In this document: one piece after another, positions 33,622 to 44,019 of the stretch
Layout of the letters: each line of letters starts with the position of its first letter
How positions within the stretch are numbered: the first letter of the stretch is position 1
DNA from: Plantactinospora sp. BC1
GTDB lineage: Bacteria > Actinomycetota > Actinomycetes > Mycobacteriales > Micromonosporaceae
Assembly (NCBI RefSeq): GCF_003030345.1
Contig: NZ_CP028158.1
Coordinates: 2,976,001 to 3,040,000, forward strand
Length of the DNA stretch: 64,000 nt
Direction of reading: 5' to 3'
Position numbers and translations under genes: made by a program
The notes under the pieces: model-generated
Told to the model about the DNA's origin: nothing
Database searches by the model: none
The model's input: only the letters and a program-made list of their open reading frames with translations

Positions 33622-34932
33622 GTGCCAGCCGATCCCCCCGTGCCATCCGCCACCGACGAGGACGATCCCGGCGGCCGCACCGCACGCCAGATCATCGTCG
33701 TGGTGCTGGTCGCCGCGGCGGTGCCGCTGCTCTATCTGCTCAGCACCCCGCACAACTTCTACGATCTCAAGATCTATATGAGCGCGATGCGGTGGTGGGC
33801 GGACGGGAACCCGCTGTACGACTACGTGCAGGCAGACGATCTGCAGGGCCAGCTGTACTTCACCTACCCGCCCTTCACGGCCCTGCTGCTGCGTCCCTTC
33901 GCCGGGCTGCGGATCGGGGCCACCGCCGCCATCTTCACCGTGTTGACCGTACTGGCCCTGCTGGTGACCACCTGGTGGCTCGTCTCGGCGGTCGCCGATC
34001 GGCGCGGGGTGTCCCGGTGGTTCGCGGCCGGACTCGCCGTACCACTCGCCTTCGCCGTGGAGAGCACCCGGGAGACCATCATCTTCGGGCAGATCAACAT
34101 GCTGCTCGTGGTGCTGGTCCTGGCCGACCTGCTCTTCGCCGTACCCCGGAACTCGCGCTGGGCCGGCGTCGGGATCGGGCTGGCGACGGCGCTCAAGCTC
34201 TATCCGGGAATCTTCATCGTCTATCTGCTGGTCACCCGGCGGTGGCGGGCGGCGCTGGTCTCGTCCGCGACGGCGGCCGTCGCGACGCTGCTGGCGGCGG
34301 CCATCGCCCCGAGCGACTCCTGGCGGTTCTGGACCCACGAGCTCTGGCTGACCGACCGGGTGGGCCGGCCCGACTACACCGGCAACCAGTCGCTCTTCGG
34401 GCTGCTCAGCCGCTTCACCACGCCCGGAGAACCCAACCAGGTGCTCTGGCTGGTGCTGGTGGTCGCCGTCGCGGCGTACGGGCTGTGGCGGGCCGCCCGG
34501 GCTGCCCGGGCCGGTGACGAACTCGCCGGGTTGACCCTGACCGGTCTGGTCGCCGTCCTGGTGAGCCCGATCACCTGGACCCATCACGCGTACTGGTTCA
34601 TTCCCGCCGTGGTGGTGCTGGTCGACGCCGGACTACGGTCCAGCGGAGCACAGCCGCCCGATCCGCCCGACGGCCGGGCCGGCCGCCGCCGCAGGTTCGC
34701 GCTGCTGGCGCTCGCCGCGCTGCTCACCGCCGCGATCGTGTACGGCGTGGTCTCGTACTACGACTGGGGACGCGCCTTCGACCGGACGGACGCGCCCGGC
34801 GAGTTCCTGCTGCGCAACCTCTACGTGCTCTTCGCGCTGCTGCTGCTCTTCGTGCTGCCGATCCGCCGGGCGTCACCGGGTACGGGCACGGAAGCCGACA
34901 CCCCGAAACATGAACCAAGTAGCCGGCAGTAG
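33622..34932 (+). CDS. GT87-family (DUF2029) membrane mannosyltransferase
   Basis: A 436-aa polytopic membrane protein with about ten hydrophobic segments. It has the GT87 marks: an early Asp in FYDLKIYMSAMRWW, then GNPLYDY and FTYPPF in the first periplasmic loop. The family uses polyprenyl-phospho-mannose to add alpha-1,2 mannose to lipids such as PIM and lipoarabinomannan. The start is GTG with a -10-like element six bases upstream and no ribosome site. A strong hairpin follows at 35035. Confidence 0.85.
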   Translation: MPADPPVPSATDEDDPGGRTARQIIVVVLVAAAVPLLYLLSTPHNFYDLKIYMSAMRWWADGNPLYDYVQADDLQGQLYFTYPPFTALLLRPFAGLRIGATAAIFTVLTVLALLVTTWWLVSAVADRRGVSRWFAAGLAVPLAFAVESTRETIIFGQINMLLVVLVLADLLFAVPRNSRWAGVGIGLATALKLYPGIFIVYLLVTRRWRAALVSSATAAVATLLAAAIAPSDSWRFWTHELWLTDRVGRPDYTGNQSLFGLLSRFTTPGEPNQVLWLVLVVAVAAYGLWRAARAARAGDELAGLTLTGLVAVLVSPITWTHHAYWFIPAVVVLVDAGLRSSGAQPPDPPDGRAGRRRRFALLALAALLTAAIVYGVVSYYDWGRAFDRTDAPGEFLLRNLYVLFALLLLFVLPIRRASPGTGTEADTPKHEPSSRQ

Positions 34933-35034
34933 CAGAAGTTGCGCCAAATGGACAGATCTATCTAGTACGCCTCGATGCGGTTAATCTAGGGACACATCTG
35001 AAACGTCCCTTCGGTACACCGATCCCCCGGTGAA

Positions 35035-35069
35035 GGTGGCCCCCCGTGTCGGCAGCGCGGGGGGCCACC
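35035..35069 (+). terminator. Terminator after GT87 gene
   Basis: A perfect 12-bp stem, GGTGGCCCCCCG with CGGGGGGCCACC, around an 11-base loop, 102 nt after the mannosyltransferase stop. The rest of the gap to 35366 has no gene I can support. Confidence 0.6.
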
Positions 35070-35217
35070 CGCCGTTCGTTCCCTCGCGTCCCCTCGCGTT
35101 CCCTCGACAGGGTCACCCGGTCGGAGACACGCCAGCGGCGAAACCCACCTCGCGGTCGGCACAGCCCAACCCCCAGCCGACCCGCGATCAGTGAAGCCGA
35201 CTCGCGACCAGCGTCCT

Positions 35218-35255
35218 CGGCCCTCAGCCCTCAGCCCTCGGCCCTCAGCCCTCGG
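35218..35255. repeat. Heptamer tandem repeat
   Basis: Five consecutive copies of CCCTCAG or CCCTCGG in a non-coding stretch between the GT87 gene and the convergent proline/serine-rich gene. Confidence 0.8.
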
Positions 35256-35366
35256 CTCGCGACGAGCACCCGCAGCTCGCGATCGGCGCCCTCGGGATCG
35301 TGGGCAGCGCGCTCGGTCAGCCCGGCCCAGGCCCGCACAAGGTGGAACAGGGCCGCGGACTTGGGG

Positions 35367-37106
35367 TCAGCGGGGCGCCGGATTCGGACTGGACCGCCTG
35401 ATGTCGTGCCCCAGGCCGGCCGGCTCGTTCTCCCGGACCGGATCCTGCGGGTAGGCCGGGGCGGCGTTGCCACCGTTCCGCCCTGTCGGGGCGTCCATCG
35501 CGGCCGATCTGGTCGCCGGCTCGTAGCCCCTCGGCCGGTTCAGCCCGGTACGCCCCGTACGCGGCTGGTCGGCATCGTAGGCTGCCGCTCCCGGGGTCGC
35601 CGGACGCAGCGCGACCCGCCGGACACGCTCCTCCTCGCCGGAGAGCAGCCCGGACAGGTCCTCAGCCTCCGGTACGGGCTGCACCGGAACCGGCCGGTCG
35701 TCCCGCGATCCCGCACGTACCGTGGTCGGCGCGCCGGCCTGTCTCGGGGCGACGCTGGCCGCTGGGACGGGGGCCGGCCTGGGCGGTGCCGGCATCGGCG
35801 GCGCCGGGGCCGGCAACGGCGGCGTCGGCGAGGGTGCCGGCACCGGTGCGGGCGGTGGCGTGGGTACCGGCGCGGGGGCCGGTGCCGGTGCTGGCGCGCG
35901 GGCGGACTGCGCCGCCACCACCGAGCCTGGCGACCCAACCGGCCCAGACGACCCAGCAGAATCCGAACACCCAGCCAGGCCCGACGACCGCACAGGTTCC
36001 GACAACTCCACACGGGCCGACGACTCCACACGGGCCGACGACTCCACAGAATCCGACGACCGCACAGGATCCGACGACGCCACACGGGCCGACGACGCCA
36101 CACGGGCCGACGACGCCACAGGGGCCGACGACGCCACAGAATCCGACGACCGCACAGGGTCCGGCGGGTTCATCGGCGGCCAGACCAGGCGCGACGAGGC
36201 CCCTGGACCCGGCCACGCCACCGTGACGCCGCCGGCCGGCGTCACCACGTCCGCCAGCGTCGCGGGTCGCCTCGACGGCACCGGACGGCTCCGCGCCTCT
36301 TCCGGCCCACTGCCGACCTGGGCCGGCACTTCCGCTGGACGCTCCACTCTCCTCCGCTCGCTGCGGTGTCCGATCTCGTTAAGGGCGGCGATGCCGAGCC
36401 GGGCGGTGAGCGCCGGTATCTGGCTCGGTTCGACGACGAAGACCACCTCGCGGGGACGGATCGGCCGGGCCAGCAGGGCGATCCCGAAGAGCACCAGCAG
36501 GCCGCCGACGGCCAGGGAACTCCAGGCGACCGGGTCGAGCCAGCCGGGGCGTACCTCGGCGCGCAGGTCGGCGACGACGCCGGCTCCCGCGTCCGGGCGC
36601 ATGACGACGAGGCTGAGCCGGGGTGCGCGTACGTCGTCGACGGTCAGGTCCAGTGTGCCCAGGCCGCTGCGGAGCCAGAGTCCCTGCTCGCCGGGGAGAG
36701 CGGGGGCGGCTGCCGTAGCCGGCTCGTCGGCCGGACCGACGCGTACCGGCAGGCTGCCCCGGGTCACGCTGACCCGGTCGAGCCGGGCGTACGGCGACTT
36801 GGCGAGGTAGGTGGCGACCTCGGCGGTGGGCGCGAGGCCGAGGAAGGCCGGCTCCGCCCCGGTACGCGCCACGACCCGCAGCCCCGTCCGGCCGGCGCGT
36901 ACGAAGGGTGCGTCCCGGCGCAGCATCGCGGCCAGGTCGGGTACGACGACGGCGTGCCCGCCGGTCTCGATCCGGTCCAGGGTGCCGGCGAAGGCCCCGT
37001 CGCCGCCCCGCTGTTCAGAGAGTGTCCACAGTGCACCGCCGACGAGGAGCACCGGCAGTCCGATCGTGAGCAGGAGTATCCCGGCGATCAGCCGCACGAA
37101 GCGCAT
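35367..37106 (-). CDS. Membrane protein with long serine/proline low-complexity region
   Basis: A 579-aa protein from the ATG at 37106. One N-terminal transmembrane segment (LIAGILLLTIGLPVLLVGGALW) is followed by an extracytoplasmic-looking beta region of about 160 residues, a second membrane segment near 190-215 (SLAVGGLLVLFGIALLARP), and a long cytoplasmic tail. The tail holds about 80 residues of SSARVASS-type repeats and a proline/alanine run. No family is recognised with confidence. The DNA coding for the tail is itself tandemly repeated, so length variation between strains is likely. Confidence 0.7.
   Translation of the reverse strand: MRFVRLIAGILLLTIGLPVLLVGGALWTLSEQRGGDGAFAGTLDRIETGGHAVVVPDLAAMLRRDAPFVRAGRTGLRVVARTGAEPAFLGLAPTAEVATYLAKSPYARLDRVSVTRGSLPVRVGPADEPATAAAPALPGEQGLWLRSGLGTLDLTVDDVRAPRLSLVVMRPDAGAGVVADLRAEVRPGWLDPVAWSSLAVGGLLVLFGIALLARPIRPREVVFVVEPSQIPALTARLGIAALNEIGHRSERRRVERPAEVPAQVGSGPEEARSRPVPSRRPATLADVVTPAGGVTVAWPGPGASSRLVWPPMNPPDPVRSSDSVASSAPVASSARVASSARVASSDPVRSSDSVESSARVESSARVELSEPVRSSGLAGCSDSAGSSGPVGSPGSVVAAQSARAPAPAPAPAPVPTPPPAPVPAPSPTPPLPAPAPPMPAPPRPAPVPAASVAPRQAGAPTTVRAGSRDDRPVPVQPVPEAEDLSGLLSGEEERVRRVALRPATPGAAAYDADQPRTGRTGLNRPRGYEPATRSAAMDAPTGRNGGNAAPAYPQDPVRENEPAGLGHDIRRSSPNPAPR
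35955..36170. repeat. 18-bp-type coding repeat array
   Basis: Variants of CCACACGGGCCGACGACT and related 18-bp units recur throughout, encoding the Ser-Ser-Ala/Asp-Arg/Pro-Val repeats of the minus-strand membrane protein. Some neighbouring units are identical, a sign of recent expansion. Confidence 0.75.
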
Positions 37107-37230
37107 ACCGTCTCGTTCCCTCCGGTCGCGGTACCGCCGATGACGTCGCACGACCGGCGGCAGGGGTCGCAGTACCCGACGACCATACCGAGCGAAATCG
37201 CTTCAACCCGGATTATTGACTTAAAACGCC

Positions 37231-37264
37231 GCTGGCCCGTCGGCAGTTCTGCCGACGGGCCAGC
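37231..37264 (-). terminator. Terminator after YcnI gene
   Basis: A perfect 15-bp stem, GCTGGCCCGTCGGCA with TGCCGACGGGCCAGC, around a four-base loop, 34 nt beyond the YcnI-like stop. On the minus strand it is followed by GGCGTTTTAA, giving a T-run typical of an intrinsic terminator. Confidence 0.8.
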
Positions 37265-37297
37265 GAGGACACCGGTGGGTGCGGAGGTGCCGTGCGA

Positions 37298-38041
37298 TCA
37301 GGCGGCGGGCGGCGTGGCCTCCCGTCGGGTACGCACGAATGCCAGCCCGCCCAGCGCCAGGCCGGCGAGGCCGGCGACCAGGCCCGCGATCGCCAGGCCC
37401 AGGGCGGCCCCGTCTCCGTCGTCCTCGTTCGACGATGCCGGCTGCTGCTGCACCACGGCCGGGCCGGCGCTCGCCGGAGTGCCGTTCCCGGCCGCCGGAA
37501 GCAGCTTCAGAACCGGGGCGGGGTCGTTCTCCGGCTCCGTACCGTCGGCGGCCGGCGGCTCGATCCAGCGCGCCGTGTTGCCGTCCGAGTAGTGCTGGAC
37601 GACCCGGAACACGAGCTGCTTGACCTCGGGCAGCGGCCCCATCGAGACCGGGAACTCGTGGAACTCTCCCGGCTTGATCCCGGCGTTCGCCGCCGCCGTC
37701 CAGGTGATCTTCGAGACCACCTCGCTGACCTGGCTGCCGTGCACCTCCACCGGCGGGTCCACCTTGCGCTTCTCGACCGCCACGGTCCAGCCGGGCACCG
37801 GCATGGTGGAGACCGAGGCGAGCGGCGCGTCCTCGGGGAACGTCACCTCCAGCTTGACGGTCGACGCGGTGTCGCTCTCGGTCGGTACCCGGAACGCCAC
37901 GCGACCGTAACCGCCCTGGGTCGCCTCTCTCGGGTTCACCGTGACGTGCGCGGAGGCCGACGAGGCCACCCCGAACACGCCGATCACGGCTGCTCCGAGG
38001 ACGAGGGCGGCGGCGCGCGCGGCCCGACGGTGACGGATCAT
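37298..38041 (-). CDS. YcnI-family copper-associated membrane protein (DUF1775)
   Basis: A 247-aa exported protein. A signal peptide ends at SASAHV, which makes the mature N-terminus begin with His, the copper ligand position known from YcnI. The DUF1775 beta domain follows (VTVNPREA ... VPGWTVAVEK), then a C-terminal transmembrane helix and RTRRE anchor. GAGAGG lies 8 nt before the ATG. It starts 11 nt after the CopC-CopD fusion gene, the normal partner for copper handling at the membrane. Confidence 0.9.
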   Translation of the reverse strand: MIRHRRAARAAALVLGAAVIGVFGVASSASAHVTVNPREATQGGYGRVAFRVPTESDTASTVKLEVTFPEDAPLASVSTMPVPGWTVAVEKRKVDPPVEVHGSQVSEVVSKITWTAAANAGIKPGEFHEFPVSMGPLPEVKQLVFRVVQHYSDGNTARWIEPPAADGTEPENDPAPVLKLLPAAGNGTPASAGPAVVQQQPASSNEDDGDGAALGLAIAGLVAGLAGLALGGLAFVRTRREATPPAA

Positions 38042-38052
38042 GATGTACCTCT

Positions 38053-40032
38053 CTAGGTGATGGGCACGGTGCTGGTCACCGTGGCCTGGTCGATGTCCGA
38101 AAGCCGGACCGTGAAGCTGAGCTGCCAGTTGCCCGCCGTCGGCAGGCTGATCTCGCCGGTGGCGTGGTTGTCGGTGAGCGGCAGCAGTGGGATCTCGATG
38201 GGTTCCACGCCCTGCTCCGGCAGTGCGGCCGTCGCCCTCCACTCGACCACCGGCAGCGGCTTGTTGTCCGGCGTGTACGCGTAGAGGTGCACCGAGTTGC
38301 TGCCGACCCCGGCCGGGTCCACCTCGACCTGCAACGAGTAGAGCGAACTGGTCAGCGTGGTGGTGTAGTAGCCGGGGCCACCGGCGTCGCCGTACTCGCC
38401 CGCGGTCCTGGCCGGCGGAGTCTGCACCAGTACGGCGGAGAGGGCCAGCACCACCGCGGTGATCGCGAGTTCGACCCAGACCGCCCGACGGATCCGTCTG
38501 GCCGACGCGGCGGGCCGGGGTGGGTCGGCGACGACCGTTCTGGCGGCGGTCGCCAGGAGGGCGCCCCGGGTCGCCCGCTCTGCGGCGGCCGATTCCTCGC
38601 CGCCGTCCGGGCCGGCCGGCTCGTCCCGGCCGTGGCCCGGGCCCTCCGGTGCGGAGTCCTCCGACGACCCCTGGCCGTCCCGCCCGGCCCCGTCCTCCCG
38701 CTCGGCGTCCCACTGGTCCGTCCCGCCGTCGGTCCGCCGATCCGGCGCGACGGCGTCGTCCACCTCGTCCACCTCGTCGGACGGGTCGGACGGGTCGGCT
38801 GGATAGGCCGGTCCGGTCGCTTCGGTCGGGTCGTCGGCCAGCAGGCGGCGCCGGACGAGTTGCCGCGAGTACGCGGCCACCGCGATCACCGCCGCGAAGA
38901 GCACCACCTTGGCGATGATCAGTCGGCCGTACGTGGTGGAGACGAGCGCGGACGGCGTACCCACCTCGATCAGGGCCTGGACGATCCCGGCGAGCAGCAG
39001 CGCGGAGACGGCGACGGTCGCCCAGCGGGACCAGACCGGCAGGATCGCGTCGAGTTCCCGGTCGTTCGCGCGGCGGAGCAGGAACCCGCCGAGCATGACC
39101 AGTCCACCGAGCCAGACCGCCATGCCGGCCAGGTGGACCGCGTCGACCACGACCGAGACCGCCGGCACCGGCGAGGCCGCCGCGTGCCCGGCGATCGGCC
39201 AGGTACCCAGACCTGCCACGCCGAGCACGGTGAGCAGGATGTGGTCGCCCCGGCCGGCCCGACCGCTGATCAACGGACGGAGCAGGATCGCCGCCGCGGC
39301 CAGGATGCCGAGCCTCACCAGGTGGGCCGCCCCGAAGGTGCTGCCGAGTACGTCGCCGAGCGCGGTGCCGTCGACCGCGAACGGCCCGCCACCGGTGGTG
39401 TACGGCACCTGGAGCCAGAGCCCGGCGAGGGTGGAGAGCACGATCAGCCCGATGCCGGTCCAGATCAGCCGGGCCGGGCCGCGCCGGTCGAGCCGACGGG
39501 GCCAGAGCAGGCTGAGCACCATCACCGGACCGATCAGCAGCAGCAGGCCGACGTAGCCGACGGCCTTGAAGATTCGTACCGCCGCGCCCACCGCCGGGTG
39601 GATGTCGTCGGCGTCGCTGTCGGACGGCGGCGTCGACGGGGCGCCGACGGAATAGGTGTACGCACCGGCCACCGGGTGGTTGTCCGCCGAGATCACCCGG
39701 TAGCTGACCAGGTAGCTGCCCTGGGCCCCGGACGCGTCGACCGGGACGGTGATCACGGCACCGTTGAAGGTCGGGTCGCCCCGGTCCACCCGGCTACCGT
39801 CCGGGCCGAGCACCCGGATCTTGTCCGGTACCTCGCGGACGCTCTCGCTGAAGGTGAGCACCACCTCGGCGGGCGAGTTGGAGAGCACCGCGTCGGCGGC
39901 CGGACTGCTGCTCACCAGTACCGCGTGCGCGCTGGCCGGGACGGCCGGACCCAGCAGCAGGGCGAGGGCGGCCAGCAGCAGGCCGAGACTGGCGCCGGCG
40001 CGGGCCAACCATCGACGATTCGCAGCAATCAT
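38053..40032 (-). CDS. CopC-CopD fusion copper resistance/import protein
   Basis: About 659 aa from the ATG at 40032. The signal peptide ends SAHAVLVSSSPA, so His becomes the N-terminus of the mature CopC domain (about residues 36-130), including VISADNHPVAG with the second His ligand. A CopD-type domain with about eight membrane spans follows. An acidic cytoplasmic insert (about 400-490) and a C-terminal YtkA-like beta domain complete the protein. Together with YcnI it forms a copper-handling pair. A start 48 nt upstream is possible but would lengthen the signal peptide. Confidence 0.88.
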   Translation of the reverse strand: MIAANRRWLARAGASLGLLLAALALLLGPAVPASAHAVLVSSSPAADAVLSNSPAEVVLTFSESVREVPDKIRVLGPDGSRVDRGDPTFNGAVITVPVDASGAQGSYLVSYRVISADNHPVAGAYTYSVGAPSTPPSDSDADDIHPAVGAAVRIFKAVGYVGLLLLIGPVMVLSLLWPRRLDRRGPARLIWTGIGLIVLSTLAGLWLQVPYTTGGGPFAVDGTALGDVLGSTFGAAHLVRLGILAAAAILLRPLISGRAGRGDHILLTVLGVAGLGTWPIAGHAAASPVPAVSVVVDAVHLAGMAVWLGGLVMLGGFLLRRANDRELDAILPVWSRWATVAVSALLLAGIVQALIEVGTPSALVSTTYGRLIIAKVVLFAAVIAVAAYSRQLVRRRLLADDPTEATGPAYPADPSDPSDEVDEVDDAVAPDRRTDGGTDQWDAEREDGAGRDGQGSSEDSAPEGPGHGRDEPAGPDGGEESAAAERATRGALLATAARTVVADPPRPAASARRIRRAVWVELAITAVVLALSAVLVQTPPARTAGEYGDAGGPGYYTTTLTSSLYSLQVEVDPAGVGSNSVHLYAYTPDNKPLPVVEWRATAALPEQGVEPIEIPLLPLTDNHATGEISLPTAGNWQLSFTVRLSDIDQATVTSTVPIT

Positions 40033-40076
40033 GCCCGATATCGTGACCGACCACCCCGGCTGCGCGCGACCTCGGG

Positions 40077-40472
40077 TCACGCCGGGTCCGCCTCGATCAC
40101 ACCGTCCGACGACGGACGATCACCGACCGCCGGCCCCGGACCGCGACCGACCGCCGCCGGGTTCGACCCACGACCACCCGCCGCCGGCTCCGACCCACGA
40201 CCACCCGCCGCCGGCTCCGACCCACGACCGACTGCGGCCGGCTCCGACCCACGCCCGACCGCCGCCGGGTCGCGCAGGGCCGCCCCATCCAGGAGAGCGG
40301 CCACGCCGAGCCGACGGTCATCGGCGGACGGCCGGCGACCGGCGGACGGCCGGCGACCGGCGCGCGGAACGGCGCACAGGTTTTCGGCTGCCCGGCGCGC
40401 GAGCCCGGTCCCGTCAGGTATCACGACCGATAGTCGGCGGCGGACCCGAAAAAGTTCCCGAACCCGCGACAT
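40077..40472 (-). CDS. Hypothetical repeat-bearing protein
   Basis: A possible 131-aa protein beginning MSRVRELFRVRRRL and ending in about five copies of the nonapeptide AAVGRGSEP. The first half (VVIPDGTGLARRAAENL, then RRLGVAALLDGAALRDP) looks protein-like. The second half simply translates the DNA tandem array. It lies 44 nt upstream of the CopC-CopD gene in the same direction. No family is recognised; it may be spurious. Confidence 0.3.
   Translation of the reverse strand: MSRVRELFRVRRRLSVVIPDGTGLARRAAENLCAVPRAGRRPSAGRRPSADDRRLGVAALLDGAALRDPAAVGRGSEPAAVGRGSEPAAGGRGSEPAAGGRGSNPAAVGRGPGPAVGDRPSSDGVIEADPA
40148..40269. repeat. 27-bp tandem repeat array
   Basis: Four full copies of a 27-bp unit (core CCGCCGCCGGCTCCGACCCA) and a partial fifth, upstream of the copper genes. 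Two middle copies are identical. Confidence 0.85.
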
Positions 40473-40702
40473 CGGTCCCAGATTTGTGCAGCGGCCGGGA
40501 TCGATCAGGGGCGGAGACCCCGCGAATCGGCTCGACCAACGAGCCAGAGCCGGGTGCCGGTCGGACGACGTTCTGCCCGGTAATGCCCACCTCTCACCGT
40601 AATGCCCCCTACCGTTGGTGAGCGTGATCTCACCCGGTACGGCGGCTCGGATGACCGACGCCACACCGGGGCCGGAAACCCGCACACCGACCAAGACGAC
40701 TA

Positions 40703-41248
40703 ATGACTGTGACTGAGCGGACCACAGCAAGCGCCCCGGCGCCCGGCCACCGCCGCTGGCGGGCCGCCCGGCCGTGGCTCGGCACGGCCGCCCGGCTAGG
40801 CCTCGCCGCCGTGTGGCTGGCCGCCGGCGCTACCAAGGTCGGTGACCTCGCCGGCTCCGGCCGGGCGGTCAGCGCATACAAGATCTTCCCGTACGACCTG
40901 GCGGTGGTGATCGGGGCGGCCCTGCCCTTCGTGGAGTTGGCCCTCGGGCTGATCCTGCTGGTCGGGCTCGCCACCCGGCTCGCGGCCGGGATCTCGGCGG
41001 CACTCCTGGTGATCTTCATCGCCGGGATCGCCTCGGCCTGGACCCGTGGCCTCTCCATCGACTGCGGATGTTTCGGCAGCGGCGGCGACCTCGCCGCCGG
41101 CCAGGACCCGACGTACGGGACGGAGGTCCTGCGCGACGTGGGCTTCCTGGTGCTCGCCGGCTTCCTGCTGGTCTGGCCGCGTACCCGGTTCTCGGTGGAC
41201 GCGGCGCTGGGTCGGGACACCCGCGACGAGGAGAGCGACGATGAGTGA
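40703..41248 (+). CDS. MauE/DoxX-family redox membrane protein
   Basis: A 181-aa protein with four membrane spans in the MauE pattern and a conserved cysteine pair in SIDCGCFGSGG, between spans two and three. MauE proteins supply reducing power or assist disulfide formation for exported proteins. The DsbA-like thioredoxin gene starts 8 nt inside its 3' end, so the two act together in extracytoplasmic thiol chemistry. Confidence 0.88.
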   Translation: MTVTERTTASAPAPGHRRWRAARPWLGTAARLGLAAVWLAAGATKVGDLAGSGRAVSAYKIFPYDLAVVIGAALPFVELALGLILLVGLATRLAAGISAALLVIFIAGIASAWTRGLSIDCGCFGSGGDLAAGQDPTYGTEVLRDVGFLVLAGFLLVWPRTRFSVDAALGRDTRDEESDDE

Positions 41249-41956
41249 CCGGAACCGCAAGGGGCAACGCCGACCCGCCCGGGTCGTACGCGAGCAGATG
41301 GCCCGGGAACGACGTCGCAAGCGCACCCTGTGGACCTCGGTCGGCGTGGTCGTCGTGCTGGTCATCGCCGGATTGATCGGCTGGGGCGTCTCGGCAAGCC
41401 AGGACTCGGGCGACTTCACCCCGCCGGGCGGGGCCAACCCGGAGGGCACCGGCATCGTGCTCGGCTCCGGACCGGTCAACGTCGACGTCTACGAGGACTT
41501 CATCTGCCCGATCTGCCGCACCTTCGAGCAGCAGGCCGGCGGCACGATCGACCAGCTCGTCGCCGAGGGCAAGATCCGGGTCACCTACCACCCGGTGGCC
41601 TTCCTCAACCGCTTCTCCAGCACCGAATATTCGACCCGGTCGTCCGCCGCCTCCGGATGCGCGGCGCAGAGCGGCAAGTTCCGGGAGTACGCGAGGGCGC
41701 TCTTCGACCGTCAGCCACCCGAGGGCGGCGCCGGACTCAGTGACGAACAACTCGTCGAGGTCGCCACCAGCATCGGGCTGGCCGGGGACAGTTTCCGCAA
41801 CTGCGTCCGGGAGAATACCTTCGAGAAGTGGACCGAGCACGTGACCGACGAGGCTGCCCGGGCCGGAGTGACCGGCACCCCGACCGTGCTCGTCAACGGC
41901 AAGCAGGTGCAGGCCAGCGCCGAGGCGATCAGCGCGGCGGTGGCGGCGGCCGGCAG

Positions 41957-41960
<4 letters not shown>
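41241..41960 (+). CDS. DsbA-family membrane-anchored thiol oxidoreductase
   Basis: A 239-aa protein with a basic cytoplasmic N-terminus, one transmembrane anchor (VGVVVVLVIAGLIGWGV), and a DsbA/Thioredoxin_4 domain. The active site is FICPICRTF (CxxC, near residue 88), and the cis-Pro is in GTPTVLVNG. It catalyses disulfide exchange outside the membrane. It overlaps the MauE gene by 8 nt and the next membrane gene by GTGA, so the three form one operon. Confidence 0.92.
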
Positions 41961-43218
<1,258 letters not shown>

Positions 43219-43222
<4 letters not shown>

Positions 43223-44019
43223 CCGTTGGCGGCGAGTTGCCGGGCGGCCACCGCCGGGTCGAAGCCGTACGGCAGTTCCAGGCGGTGCCGGGCGAGCAGC
43301 TCGGCGTCGGCGAGGATCTCGGCGGTCGGCCCGTCCGCGACGATCCGGCCGGTGTCCAGGATCACCGACCGGTCACAGAGTTCCAGCGCGTACGGCAGGT
43401 CGTGGGTGACCATCAGCAGCGTCACCGGCAGCCGGCGCAGGATGCCGGCCAGTTCGCGACGGGCGGCCGGGTCGAGGTTGGAGGAGGGCTCGTCCAGGAC
43501 GAGGATCTCCGGGCGCATCGCCAGTACGGTCGCGACCGCCACCCGACGGCGCTGCCCGAAGGAGAGGTGCTGGGGCGCCCGGTCCCGGTGCTCGGCCATC
43601 CCGACCGCGTCCAGCGCCTCGGTCACCCGCTCGGCCAGCTCGGCGCCGCGCAGGCCGAGGTTGGCCGGGCCGAACGCCACGTCCTCGGCGACGGTGGGCA
43701 GGAAGAGCTGGTCGTCGGGGTCCTGGAAGACGATGCCGACCCGGCGGCGGATCTCGGCCAGGGTGGCCCGGTCCCGGTCCACGGTCAGCCCGCCGACGGT
43801 GACCGTGCCGGCACCGCCGCCGAGGATCCCGTTCAGGTGCAGCACCAGGGTGGTCTTGCCGGCGCCGTTCGGGCCGAGCAGGGCGATCCGTTCGCCGCGC
43901 GGGACGGTCAGGTCGACGCCGCGCAGCGCGACCTGACCGTCGGGATAGCTGAACCGCACGCCGCGGACGTCCAGGGACGGCGGGTCGGCGGCGGGAGTGC
44001 TGTGCACGTACCCGATCAT
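43219..44019 (-). CDS. cbiO: Ni/Co ECF-type transporter ATPase (CbiO/NikO)
   Basis: A 266-aa ABC ATPase. Walker A is GPNGAGKTT, the Q-loop FQDPDDQLF, the signature LSFGQRRR (a variation of LSGGQ, as in ECF transporters), Walker B ILVLDEP, and the H-loop His in VTHDLP. It energises metal uptake with the CbiM/N/Q proteins encoded upstream. Its start overlaps the CbiQ stop by ATGA. Operon context and the operator at 46090 favour nickel as substrate. Confidence 0.93.

Noticed and set aside
35046-37592. 848-aa plus-strand frame opposite the serine-rich membrane protein
   Set aside because: Repetitive Arg/His/Gly composition from reading tandem repeats antisense; the minus-strand frame has membrane segments and a plausible start.
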